The notes: a model not told the origin generated them from the letters alone. A stretch of DNA of 5,757 nt from Candidatus Dormiibacterota bacterium (GCA_003164475.1 PLTL01000232.1:5595-11351); one strand, 5' to 3'; positions 1-5,757 are shown, counted from the stretch's first letter. A program made the numbers and translations.

Positions 1-1542
1 GAGCCACGCTCGCTCTCCCACCTTGTAGGCGATGGCCTGCCCTGGCCTTCCTAGGTAACGATCAAGCTCGCTGGCCAGGAAGTCGCGTGCAGAGCAGGTC
101 CGGGTGAAGAGGAACTCCCGGCCGAGCTCGGGGGTCCACGTCTTCGCGGGGTGAAAGCGCTCTTCCACGGGGATCCGGAGCTCGAGGTGCATGCCGATGT
201 CGACCACCACTCGGACAGCCCGCAACAGCTGGCCATTCAGGAAGCCGAGCCGGTACTCGGGCCTCTCCAGGTAGCCGAGCTCGTCCATGAGCCGCTCCGC
301 ATACAGCGCCCACCCCTCACCGTGGCCGCTGATCCATACGCTGCGCTGGAAGCGTGTCAGCTGATCCTTCCGGTAGCGCACCTGGCCGATCTGGAGATGA
401 TGGCCCGGTACGCCCTCGTGGTAGCAGGTGGTGACCTCAGCCCAGAGCGGAAAGACGGTCCGTCCTTGGGTGGGATACCACGTGCGACCGGGCCGGCTGA
501 AGTCCTCGGCCGGACCGGTGTAGTAGGCCGCGGCGGCTCCGCCAGGCGGAGCGATCATCGCCTCAACCTTTGTCAGCGGTTCCGGGATGTCGAAGTGGGT
601 CCCGTCGAGGTCCGCGATCGTCCGGTCCATCAAGTCCTGGAGGAACACCCTCAGGTCGTCCTCCCCGTGGACCGCCCGCGCCGGGTCGCAGTTCAGGAGA
701 TCGATGACGTCGGTGAGCGACGCACCGGGGATGATCCGGGTGGCCTCCCCCGCCATCTCCGCCTCGAGACGATGCACCTCCTCCCACCCCCACGCGTACG
801 TCTCCAGGGGATCGACGGAAGCGCCGAGGTACTGGCGGCTGGTGAGAGCGTACCGGTCAGGACCGACCGCGTCGTGTTCACCGGCGGCCGGTGCAAGCTC
901 CTGGCGCATCCAGCCGGCTGTGTCTGCGTACGCCCCTGCCGCCGCCGTCGCGGCCGCGGCCAGCCGGCGCCGTAGCCGGTCGTCATCTCCTCCGTAGCGG
1001 CCCACCAGTTCCGCGAAGAAGGACGCGCTTCCCTTCTCTCCTGCCCAAGTGGAGCCCTGCTCAGCACAGGCGAGCACCTGGCGGCGAGCCGGTGGCATTT
1101 GCCGCTTTGTCGCCTCTTCGAGCGAAGCCCGAAGCCCCCGCACGCTGCCGGGCACGCGTTCCAGACGTGCGGCAACCGTCTCCCAGTCCCGCGCGCTCCC
1201 CCGGGGCATGAGATCAAAGACCTGGCGAATCGACTGCCATGGACTCCCGAGGACGCTCAGCGTTCTCTGGGTCTCACCCGCCTCATCGAGGGCCAGCCGC
1301 GATTCAAGCCACTCGGAGAGCAGAGCCGCGGCCACGCGGTCGTCTCTGCCCTCGACCGGGAGCGTTAGCAGTTCTCGCAGCGTCGACCGGTCCAGGTCCG
1401 TACGCGAGGCGGTGCCCTCAGGTGAGTAGTCCGTCAGTTCCGCGTCGTGACCGATGAGCCCGCGTTCGGTGGCCATTGCCGGGTCGGCTGTCGCAAGACG
1501 TTCCACGTACGCGTCGCACAGCTCGTAGACCGGACTGCTCAT
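1..1542 (-). CDS. DUF885 family metallohydrolase (putative zinc peptidase), C-terminus beyond window
   Basis: Reading the minus strand from the ATG at 1542 gives 514 codons without a stop, running off the left edge. Recognition rests on two signature blocks. HEGVPGHHLQ at residues 375-384 is the HE-x4-HH motif of the DUF885 family and presumably binds zinc. GHGEGWALYAERLMDELGYL follows at residues 406-425, where E409 is a likely further ligand or catalytic residue. The family resembles M32-type carboxypeptidases in fold, but the substrate is generally unknown, so only a putative peptidase or hydrolase role is inferred. Members are usually about 550-600 residues, so some 40-60 C-terminal residues are missing. 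There is no signal peptide or membrane segment, so the protein is probably cytoplasmic. The ATG was chosen because the protein begins in the family's usual style (MSSPVYELCDAYVERLA). No Shine-Dalgarno sequence precedes it. The frame stays open upstream, so a longer start (TTG at 1572) cannot be excluded. Confidence 0.9.
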   Translation of the reverse strand, partial: MSSPVYELCDAYVERLATADPAMATERGLIGHDAELTDYSPEGTASRTDLDRSTLRELLTLPVEGRDDRVAAALLSEWLESRLALDEAGETQRTLSVLGSPWQSIRQVFDLMPRGSARDWETVAARLERVPGSVRGLRASLEEATKRQMPPARRQVLACAEQGSTWAGEKGSASFFAELVGRYGGDDDRLRRRLAAAATAAAGAYADTAGWMRQELAPAAGEHDAVGPDRYALTSRQYLGASVDPLETYAWGWEEVHRLEAEMAGEATRIIPGASLTDVIDLLNCDPARAVHGEDDLRVFLQDLMDRTIADLDGTHFDIPEPLTKVEAMIAPPGGAAAAYYTGPAEDFSRPGRTWYPTQGRTVFPLWAEVTTCYHEGVPGHHLQIGQVRYRKDQLTRFQRSVWISGHGEGWALYAERLMDELGYLERPEYRLGFLNGQLLRAVRVVVDIGMHLELRIPVEERFHPAKTWTPELGREFLFTRTCSARDFLASELDRYLGRPGQAIAYKVGERAWL

Positions 1543-1550
1543 CGGCTCGA

Positions 1551-1556
1551 AGCTTA
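1551..1556 (-). promoter_or_regulatory. Candidate -10 element (TAAGCT), possibly leaderless transcript
   Basis: On the minus strand TAAGCT fits the actinobacterial TANNNT -10 pattern and ends 8 bases before the ATG at 1542. That is the distance expected when transcription starts at or next to the start codon. It would explain the absence of a Shine-Dalgarno sequence for the DUF885 gene. No convincing -35 hexamer is present 16-19 bases upstream. The motif is short and could be chance. Confidence 0.3.
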
Positions 1557-1741
1557 CACCGGCGCTTGCCAACCGCTTTCGGACTGTCTTCCCCTGACAT
1601 GGCGGGCGAAACTGACCAGGTATGACGTGCCTCCAGTGACAGTGACAGCACACTGGGCTGGGCCAGCGTCTCCCAAGGACACTTAAGGCGGAGGCCGGGC
1701 TCAGCTGCTTCGCAGGGTGGGTCGAGCCCCGATCAGGGACG

Positions 1742-2158
1742 ATGATCGACGGCAGCCTCGGTACAGGCCGTCTCACGGCCCGCAACGTCGCCCGTCTGGT
1801 GCAACGTCCCGCAGGTCTGGCCGGGCTCGACGCTGCCGCCTACGGAGGCCATAGCCTACGGGCAGGATTCGCTACCAGCGCCGCCCAGGCGGGCGCCCAT
1901 GAGCGTGACATCGCACGCCAGACCGGGCACCGAAGCATGGCGATCCTGCGCGGTTGCCTCCGCGCCGGTAGCCTGTTTCAGCACAACCCTTCGGCCGATC
2001 TCGGCCTGTGGCCGAGCGCTGATCGACTACAGGATTACCTACCTCCGATAGGTCAGTGCGTTGCCGGCGCCGTCCACTGCCATGCAGAAGCTGCTGTTCA
2101 CACACGACACGGAGTCGAGTGTCGAGGAATCGATGTTCGCTGCTGGCGACCACCCTGA
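1742..2158 (+). pseudogene. Tyrosine recombinase (phage-type integrase) C-terminal remnant, active-site Tyr lost
   Basis: The ATG at 1742 opens a 138-codon frame whose first 89 codons (1742-2008) match the end of a tyrosine recombinase catalytic domain. It shows GRLTARNVARLVQR, then the box II HSLRAGF motif (H37, R40) and the TGHRS motif (H63). The expected nucleophile in R-[GR]-Y-[IL]-R is Cys72 (codon TGC at 1955-1957, one transition from TAC), followed by the usual AGSLFQHNPSADLGL tail. The N-terminal core-binding domain and the first catalytic arginine are absent, and nothing in the 200 bases upstream in any plus frame restores them. Family members normally stop at or soon after LGL. Here TGG follows (2009-2011), and the frame reads on for about 50 codons, through a short spacer and then antisense to the next gene; that tail is meaningless. 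No ribosome binding site is evident. This is most likely a fragment left by a former mobile element and inactive for strand transfer. It is convergent with the large gene at 2039-4927. Confidence 0.75.
2000..2016. terminator. Hairpin CTCGGCC-TGT-GGCCGAG between convergent genes
   Basis: A perfect 7-base stem with a 3-base loop lies 23-39 bases beyond the stop codon of the large minus-strand gene. It also sits at the former end of the integrase remnant. It is GC-rich and placed where a terminator would be, but no T-run follows on either strand. At best it is a U-less actinobacterial-type terminator, and part of the stem is also integrase coding sequence, so it may be coincidental. Confidence 0.3.
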
Positions 2159-4927
2159 ACTGTCATAGACCGCCGCGTCACCAGGGTCGTCAACCAGCAT
2201 GCAGAAGCTGCTGCCCGAACACGACACGGTTGCCCAGTCACCGGTAGCCGAGGGATCGGTCGGCGTAATTGACGACCACCCTGACCCGCTGTAGCTCACT
2301 GCATCGGAACTGTAAGCCGCCACCATGCAGAAGGTGCTGCTCGTGCACGACACACCCGAGAGGCCTTCGGCGGGCCCACCCGATGTCACCGACCACCCTG
2401 ACCCGTCATAGCTAAACGCATTCTGGGAATTGCCGTTGTAGTCCACCGCCATGCAGAAGGTGCTGCTCGTGCACGAAACAGAGGTGAGGCCTTCGTTGGA
2501 ATCGATGAGCATTGGCGTTGACCACGTTGACCCGTCGTAGCTCAGCGCGTAGCCGAGCCAGTCCACCGCCATGCAGAAGGTGTCACTCGTACACGACACG
2601 GAGCCGAGGTTTCCGGGACCAACGGAATCGACGAGCGTTGCCGCTGACCACGTTGACCCGTCATAGCTCATCGCGTCGCCGTTCCAGTCCACCGCCATGC
2701 AGAAGGTGTCGCTCGTACACGACACGGAAGACAATGGACCGCCGGAATCGATGAGCGTTGGCGTTGACCACGTTGACCCGTTGTAGCTCAGCGCGTAGCC
2801 GGCGCCGCCCGGTCCCTCGCCGCCCACTGCCATGCAGAAAGTGTCGCTCGTACACGACACGGACGCGAGGGGAACGCCGGAATCGATGGATGTTGTTGAC
2901 CAGAGCGGGACGACCGTGATCGTCTGCTGGACCTGAGGGGCGGCGCTGTAGTCGGCGTCGCCCGCCTGGTTGGCGTCGATGACGCAGCTGCCGGCATTGA
3001 GGTAGTTCACGGTGTCCCCGCTCAGCGAGCAGGCGCTGTTCGTGGTCGAGGCGTCGACCGTGAGCGCCACCGTGAGGCCCGAGGACGCCGTCGGCGCCAG
3101 CAGGTAAGAGCCGGTCACGATCCCACTGGACGGAGCGGTGAAGGTGATGCTCTGGGTGCCCGGGCCGACCGTGATCGTCCGCTGGACCTGAGGGGCCGCG
3201 CCGTAGTCGGCGTTGCCCGCCTGGTTGGCATCGAGGACGCAGCTGCCGGCGTGAAGGTAGTTCACGGTGTCGCCGCTCAGCGAGCAGGCGTCGTTGGTGG
3301 TCGAGGCGTCGACCGTCAGCACCACCGTGAGCCCCGAGGACGCTGTCGGCGCCAGCAGCGCAGAGCCGTTCACCGTCCCGCTGGACGGGGCCGTGAAGCT
3401 GATGGTCTGCGGCTCAGTCGGCAGCGCCAACGCGGTGAGGCGGGTGGGCGAGTAGGCGGAGCCGATGGGGCCGGCGCCGGCGTAGATGGTCGCCCCGGGG
3501 GCGTTCTTGTTGGTCTTCCACCACAGCGAGAAGACGTAGCTGTGCCCGGCGGTCATCGGGTAGACGGTCTCGACGAAGGCGGCGTTGGGCGAGAAGGTGC
3601 CGGCGAAGCCTCCCGACTCCTTCCAGGCCAGCAGGGTGGCGGGGCCGCCATTGTCAGTGACGAAGATGCCGATGTCCTGGTTGTAGCCGGCGTTGGCGGT
3701 CCAGAGGTCGGCGTTGCCGCTGATGACGGCGTCCTCGGCCACAGACGGCGAGAGGGTGGTGGTGAGCTTGGTCGGGTCCATCTCCACCCAGGTGCTGCCG
3801 TCGCTGCTGGCCAGGGTGTACTGCTCCGTGCTGACCGCGGTGGCCCACTGGGTGGTGTCGGTGGGCAGCGCATACGCCGTCAGCCGGGTGGGCGAGAAGG
3901 CGGTGCCGATGGGGCCGGCGCCGGCGTAGATGGTCGCCCCGGGGGCGTTCTTGTTGGTCTTCCACCACAGCGAGAAGACGTAGCTGTGCCCGGCGGTCAT
4001 CGGGTAGACGGTCTCGACGAAGGCGGCGTTGGGCGAGAAGGTGCCGGCGAAGCCTCCCGACTCCTTCCAGGCCAGCAGGGTGGCGGGGCCGCCATTGTCA
4101 GTGACGAAGATGCCGATGTCCTGGTTGTAGCCGGCGTTGGCGGTCCAGAGGTCGGCGTTGCCGCTGATGACGGCGTCCTCGGCCACAGACGGCGAGAGGG
4201 TGGTGGTGAGCTTGGTCGGGTCCATCTCCACCCAGGTGCTGCCGCCGCTGTTGGCCAGGGTGTACTGCGCCGTGCTGACCGCGGTGGCCCACTGGGTGGT
4301 GTCGGTGGGTAGCGCATACGCGGTGAGGCGGGCGGGCGAATAGGCGGAGCCGATGGGGCCGGCCCCGGCGTAGATGGTCGCCCCCAAGGCGGGCTTGTTG
4401 GTCTTCCACCACAGCGAGAAGACGTAGCTGTTGCCGGACGTCATGGCGTAGACGGTCTGGACGAAGGCGGCGTTGGGCGAGGAGGTGCCCGCGAAGCCGC
4501 CCGACTCCTTCCAGGCTAGCAGGGTCGGGGTGTCGCCGTTCTCACTGACGAAGATGCCGATGTCCTGGTTGTAGCCGGCGTTGGCGGTCCAGAGGTCGAC
4601 GTTGCCGCTGACCACGGCGTCCTCGCTGACCGAGGGCGAGAGGGTGGCGGTGAGTTTGGTCGGGTCCATCTCCACCCAGGTGCTGCCGTCGCTGTTGGCC
4701 AGGGCGTACTGCTGGGTGCTGACCGCACTGGCCCACTGGGGGGTGCTGGTTGGCGAGCTGGCGGCGACACGCTGCGGCGTCGCAAGGCTGGCACCGATGC
4801 TCGCCAGCACCACCCCGAACGCGGCGCAAAATCCCAACCCTGCGCGGCCCCGTCGTCCCCTGGGGCCGTCGCCTCTCCGATGCGCACCAACGATCCGGCT
4901 GATACCGTGAGCCCGCATGGCCGACAC
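2039..4927 (-). CDS. Large secreted modular protein: signal peptide, 3 x 148-aa module, 2 Ig-like, 7-bladed propeller
   Basis: A 962-residue protein if started at GTG 4927; an in-frame ATG at 4918 (residue 4) is equally plausible. Upstream, GGAG lies 11 bases before the GTG and a GGGGG run 8 bases before the ATG. Residues 1-29 are arginine-rich, 30-49 hydrophobic (AGLGFCAAFGVVLASIGASLA), with likely cleavage near 49-57, so it is exported. Then come three tandem modules of exactly 148 residues (63-210, 211-358, 359-506), with WVEMDP, DLWTANAGYNQDIGIFV and LLAWKESGGFAG blocks and no cysteine. Two Ig-like modules follow (507-590, 591-672; QTISFTAPSSG start, CSLSGDTVNYL..GSC core, two Cys each). 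Residues 674-962 hold seven SVSC-x4-FCMxV repeats. There is no LPXTG motif or C-terminal membrane helix, so it is released or held non-covalently. No enzyme motif is seen. An adhesive, matrix or ligand-binding role is inferred from the architecture only. The stop is TAG at 2039-2041. Confidence 0.93.
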   Translation of the reverse strand: MSAMRAHGISRIVGAHRRGDGPRGRRGRAGLGFCAAFGVVLASIGASLATPQRVAASSPTSTPQWASAVSTQQYALANSDGSTWVEMDPTKLTATLSPSVSEDAVVSGNVDLWTANAGYNQDIGIFVSENGDTPTLLAWKESGGFAGTSSPNAAFVQTVYAMTSGNSYVFSLWWKTNKPALGATIYAGAGPIGSAYSPARLTAYALPTDTTQWATAVSTAQYTLANSGGSTWVEMDPTKLTTTLSPSVAEDAVISGNADLWTANAGYNQDIGIFVTDNGGPATLLAWKESGGFAGTFSPNAAFVETVYPMTAGHSYVFSLWWKTNKNAPGATIYAGAGPIGTAFSPTRLTAYALPTDTTQWATAVSTEQYTLASSDGSTWVEMDPTKLTTTLSPSVAEDAVISGNADLWTANAGYNQDIGIFVTDNGGPATLLAWKESGGFAGTFSPNAAFVETVYPMTAGHSYVFSLWWKTNKNAPGATIYAGAGPIGSAYSPTRLTALALPTEPQTISFTAPSSGTVNGSALLAPTASSGLTVVLTVDASTTNDACSLSGDTVNYLHAGSCVLDANQAGNADYGAAPQVQRTITVGPGTQSITFTAPSSGIVTGSYLLAPTASSGLTVALTVDASTTNSACSLSGDTVNYLNAGSCVIDANQAGDADYSAAPQVQQTITVVPLWSTTSIDSGVPLASVSCTSDTFCMAVGGEGPGGAGYALSYNGSTWSTPTLIDSGGPLSSVSCTSDTFCMAVDWNGDAMSYDGSTWSAATLVDSVGPGNLGSVSCTSDTFCMAVDWLGYALSYDGSTWSTPMLIDSNEGLTSVSCTSSTFCMAVDYNGNSQNAFSYDGSGWSVTSGGPAEGLSGVSCTSSTFCMVAAYSSDAVSYSGSGWSSITPTDPSATGDWATVSCSGSSFCMLVDDPGDAAVYDSSGWSPAANIDSSTLDSVSCVNSSFCMAVDGAGNALTYRR
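2042..2908 (-). repeat. Seven beta-propeller-like blade repeats at the protein C-terminus
   Basis: The motif S-V-S-C-x4/5-F-C-M-x-V recurs with first cysteines at residues 692, 737, 779, 819, 861, 903 and 942 (spacing 39-45). Each blade also carries a second cysteine six residues later and a Y-[DNS]-G-S-x-W-S strand. Tryptophans are at 676, 720, 760, 802, 845, 884 and 926. The first W-S strand (676) precedes the first SVSC motif, and the last blade ends at NALTYRR without one. The N-terminal strand can therefore close the ring in the usual propeller 'velcro' manner, giving exactly seven blades. At DNA level the unit appears on the plus strand as recurring CATGCAGAAGGTG...CACGACAC blocks. Confidence 0.8.
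2912..3409 (-). repeat. Two tandem Ig-like modules (about 84 and 82 residues)
   Basis: Residues 507-590 and 591-672 align closely along their whole length. Both share SFTAPSSG or TFTAPSSG, LLAPTASSGLTV, LTVDASTTN, ACSLSGDTVNYL, AGSC, DANQAG and the Q-[RQ]-TITV end. They look like the short bacterial Ig-like beta-sandwich repeats found in secreted actinobacterial and chloroflexal proteins. Each has one cysteine pair that could form an intradomain disulfide. They probably act as a spacer between the N-terminal modules and the propeller. Confidence 0.8.
3410..4741 (-). repeat. Three tandem 444-bp units encoding an unnamed 148-residue module
   Basis: The units are 4298-4741 (first in the protein), 3854-4297 and 3410-3853. 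The period is exactly 444 bases throughout. Units 2 and 3 are nearly identical, including one run of 340 bases (3461-3800 against 3905-4244) in which I find no difference. Unit 1 is clearly diverged (for example SEDAVVSGNVDL against AEDAVISGNADL). This indicates an older duplication followed by a recent duplication or gene conversion of the inner pair. I do not recognise a named domain. The pattern of strands suggests an all-beta fold. Confidence 0.92.
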
Positions 4928-4998
4928 CCCCGTCGTAACTCCGCGTCCGGATAAAGCCTGATCAGATCTTCAGGTAACTGTGGTTGTCGGTTTAGCAC

Positions 4999-5017
4999 GG
5001 TTGAGCGGCGATCAACC
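4999..5017. other. Inverted repeat GGTTGA-N7-TCAACC upstream of the large gene
   Basis: A perfect 6-base inverted repeat with a 7-base spacer lies 72-90 bases upstream of the GTG at 4927. A second, weaker inverted repeat (CCTGA-N8-TCAGG, 4957-4974) lies closer to the start. Either could be an operator or a 5' UTR hairpin of the large gene. No clear -10/-35 pair could be assigned here, so the role is unknown. Confidence 0.25.
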
Positions 5018-5097
5018 AGAGACTGCGGGCACCGAGGCGGGTGGGACCTGAGACCCTATTGCCGGTCACGGCATTCGACGACATACCGGGAAAACCT

Positions 5098-5363
5098 TCA
5101 CCTCGACCTCAGCGGTCCAGCCCCGACCAGCCACCGGGTGGAGTTGAGGATCCAGATGGGCCGCAGGGCGGGCTGCGCAGCCAGGACGGTGGCGAGGCGG
5201 TCGGCGGCGAACCAGGCACCGGGCTCCGCGATCAGCTGGGTGAGGTGGGGATCGACGTTGTACCGCCGAAGACGCGGCGGCCCCTGGCCGGCCGCATCCG
5301 CCCGCTCATCGTCTCGGACGAGAACGCCGCCGGGTCGGCCCTGGTCGAGGCGAGGGCCTTCAT
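5098..5363 (-). pseudogene. Decayed minus-strand gene fragment with apparent frameshift
   Basis: Two minus-strand frames carry gene-like codon use one after the other. From ATG 5363, a 43-residue frame (MKALASTRADPAAFSSETMS...RGRRVFGG) has almost only G/C third positions until about 5262, then ends at TGA 5232-5234. From about 5268 a second frame, ending at TGA 5098-5100, takes over with equally strong third-position bias and convincing protein content, including YNVDPHLTQLIAEPG, WFAADRLATVLAAQP and LRPIWILNSTRWLVGAG. The simplest reading is one former gene broken by a frameshift near 5262-5270. I do not recognise the family. GGGAAGG sits only 2 bases before ATG 5363, and a LexA box lies upstream. 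The plus strand over 5230-5388 also has high G/C third positions, so the orientation of the 5' half is not certain. Confidence 0.35.
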
Positions 5364-5381
5364 CGCCTTCCCAGCCGCGAG

Positions 5382-5387
5382 AGCATA
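5382..5387 (-). promoter_or_regulatory. Candidate -10 element (TATGCT) beside LexA box
   Basis: On the minus strand TATGCT fits TANNNT and lies 18 bases before the ATG at 5363. The LexA box starts one base upstream of it, inside what would be the -35/-10 spacer, which is a typical repressor position. No good -35 hexamer is visible, though the 18-19 base spacing leaves only weak candidates in TTCTGC. Confidence 0.35.
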
Positions 5388-5388
5388 A

Positions 5389-5402
5389 CGAACGAGTGTT
5401 CG
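5389..5402. promoter_or_regulatory. LexA (SOS) box CGAACGAGTGTTCG
   Basis: This is an exact match to the Gram-positive LexA consensus CGAAC-RNRY-GTTCG, with GAGT fitting the RNRY centre. It also matches the core of the actinobacterial TCGAAC-N4-GTTCGA box, lacking only the outermost T and A. It lies 26 bases upstream of the ATG at 5363 and adjacent to a -10-like element on the minus strand. The controlled gene appears decayed, so the site may be a relic. It could instead serve a gene outside the recognised ones. Confidence 0.5.
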
Positions 5403-5472
5403 GGCGGCAGAACACCGGGGCCCGACGCAGCAGCGCGATCCACGAGCGCACCACCCGTCATCCTGGCCACGA

Positions 5473-5484
5473 GGTCAGCTGACC
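5473..5484. promoter_or_regulatory. Perfect 12-base palindrome GGTCAGCTGACC
   Basis: A full 12-base perfect palindrome lies in the non-coding stretch 65-76 bases downstream of the 5549 stop codon and 71 bases from the LexA box. It could be a dimeric regulator operator. There is no recognised regulator gene in the window to pair it with. Confidence 0.25.
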
Positions 5485-5548
5485 GGCGCCGTGGGGGTGA
5501 CGCACCGGACCGGCCAGCCCGCAGACCACCCCGGCTGCTCACGTGACG

Positions 5549-5757
5549 TCAGCAGTGCTCAGTGACAGTGAGCGTGGTGGGCGAGAAGGCCCCGGTGCTG
5601 CCCGCCGCGACCGCGATGTGGTCGGAGGAGGACATGGGGATGTTCGTCTTCCACACCAGGGTGATCGTGTAGCTGGTGGCGTCGGAGAGCGGGATCACCG
5701 CCTGGACGAAGGCGGCGTTGGGGGAGAACGTACCCGCGAAGCCACCCGACTCCTTCC
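5549..5757 (-). CDS. 3' end of a second protein with the same 148-aa-type module (partial)
   Basis: The minus strand from the right edge reads 68 complete residues, then TGA at 5549-5551. It opens with KESGGFAGTFSPNAAFVQ, the same block as in the large protein. It continues with a diverged VWKTN, AAGSTGAFSPTTLTV ending and closes with TEHC. It therefore corresponds to the last half of one module, here the very C-terminus of the protein, with no Ig-like or propeller part after it. The block TFSPNAAFV matches modules 2 and 3 of the large protein rather than module 1 (TSSPNAAFV). The gene's start lies beyond the window. Orientation matches the large gene, with about 620 bases between them, so they are probably separate transcription units. 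It is presumably secreted like its neighbour, but its signal peptide is not visible. Confidence 0.85.
   Translation of the reverse strand, partial: KESGGFAGTFSPNAAFVQAVIPLSDATSYTITLVWKTNIPMSSSDHIAVAAGSTGAFSPTTLTVTEHC

Noticed and set aside
151..975. Long plus-strand open frame of 274 codons
   Set aside because: It is antisense to the DUF885 gene, whose minus-strand frame contains the family's HEGVPGHHLQ and GHGEGWALYAERL blocks; the plus frame is a GC-rich shadow.
1634..1648. CAGTGACAGTGA shared with 5560-5571, as possible attachment or insertion repeats
   Set aside because: The right copy is coding sequence (LTVTE) of the second module gene and the left copy is a simple short tandem. Twelve bases are too few without other borders.
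2042..2908. CRISPR-like regular repeats (CATGCAGAAGGTG...CACGACAC)
   Set aside because: The repeats are imperfect, in frame, and encode the FCMAV/SVSC blades of a protein; the spacers are coding too.
3251..4312. Plus-strand open frame of 353 codons
   Set aside because: It is antisense to the repeated modules, and its own repetition simply mirrors the 444-bp units. Its composition (mainly G, V, R, A) is that of a shadow frame.
4516..4998. Minus-strand frame starting upstream of the large gene
   Set aside because: It overlaps the signal peptide and first module in another frame and shows low-complexity P/S/R content.
4928..5097. Riboswitch or tRNA upstream of the large gene
   Set aside because: No recognisable conserved core, cloverleaf or anticodon arm could be drawn; only short inverted repeats are present.
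5041..5388. Plus-strand frame ending RPLIVSDENAAGSALVEARAFIAFP
   Set aside because: The last 35 residues look fairly protein-like, but the first two thirds do not, and the opposite strand over 5101-5262 is far more convincing. Kept only as a caveat on orientation.
5483..5509. Terminator hairpin downstream of the 5549 stop
   Set aside because: The stem is only CCGG/CCGG with mismatches inside and no T-run; not enough to call.

Overview
The window looks like chromosomal DNA of a high-GC Gram-positive bacterium, most likely an actinobacterium. It is GC-rich with strong G/C at third codon positions. It holds an actinobacterial-style secreted repeat protein (blades of the SVSC...FCMAV...GSTWS type), a DUF885 protein with few canonical Shine-Dalgarno features, and the C-terminal end of an integrase of the type common in soil actinobacteria. 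No RNA gene, CRISPR array or intact mobile element is visible.

Layout, left to right. (1) 1-1542, minus strand: a DUF885 metallohydrolase-like gene, 514 codons, continuous and still open at the left edge, so its C-terminus is missing. (2) 1742 to about 2011, plus strand: the C-terminal catalytic part of a tyrosine recombinase. The N-terminal part is gone and the nucleophilic tyrosine reads as cysteine, so it is a dead remnant. Its open frame runs past the usual family end into the antisense of the next gene. (3) 2039-4927, minus strand: one large gene for a 962-residue secreted protein. It has a signal peptide, three 148-residue copies of an unnamed module (two of them share 340 identical nucleotides), two Ig-like modules, and a C-terminal array that counts out as a closed seven-bladed beta-propeller. 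(4) 4928-5548: about 620 bases without a convincing intact gene. It contains a decayed minus-strand coding remnant (5098-5363), an exact Gram-positive LexA (SOS) box beside a -10-like element, and a 12-base perfect palindrome. (5) 5549-5757, minus strand: the 3' end of a second gene that ends in the same module as the large protein, cut by the right edge.

How they fit together. The two genes at 2039-4927 and 5549-5757 are in the same orientation and share a module, so this looks like a small cluster of secreted, mix-and-match surface or matrix proteins. The integrase remnant and the degraded gene on either side of the large gene suggest a past insertion and decay region. The DUF885 gene is probably an unrelated chromosomal neighbour. 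What the secreted proteins bind cannot be read from the sequence.
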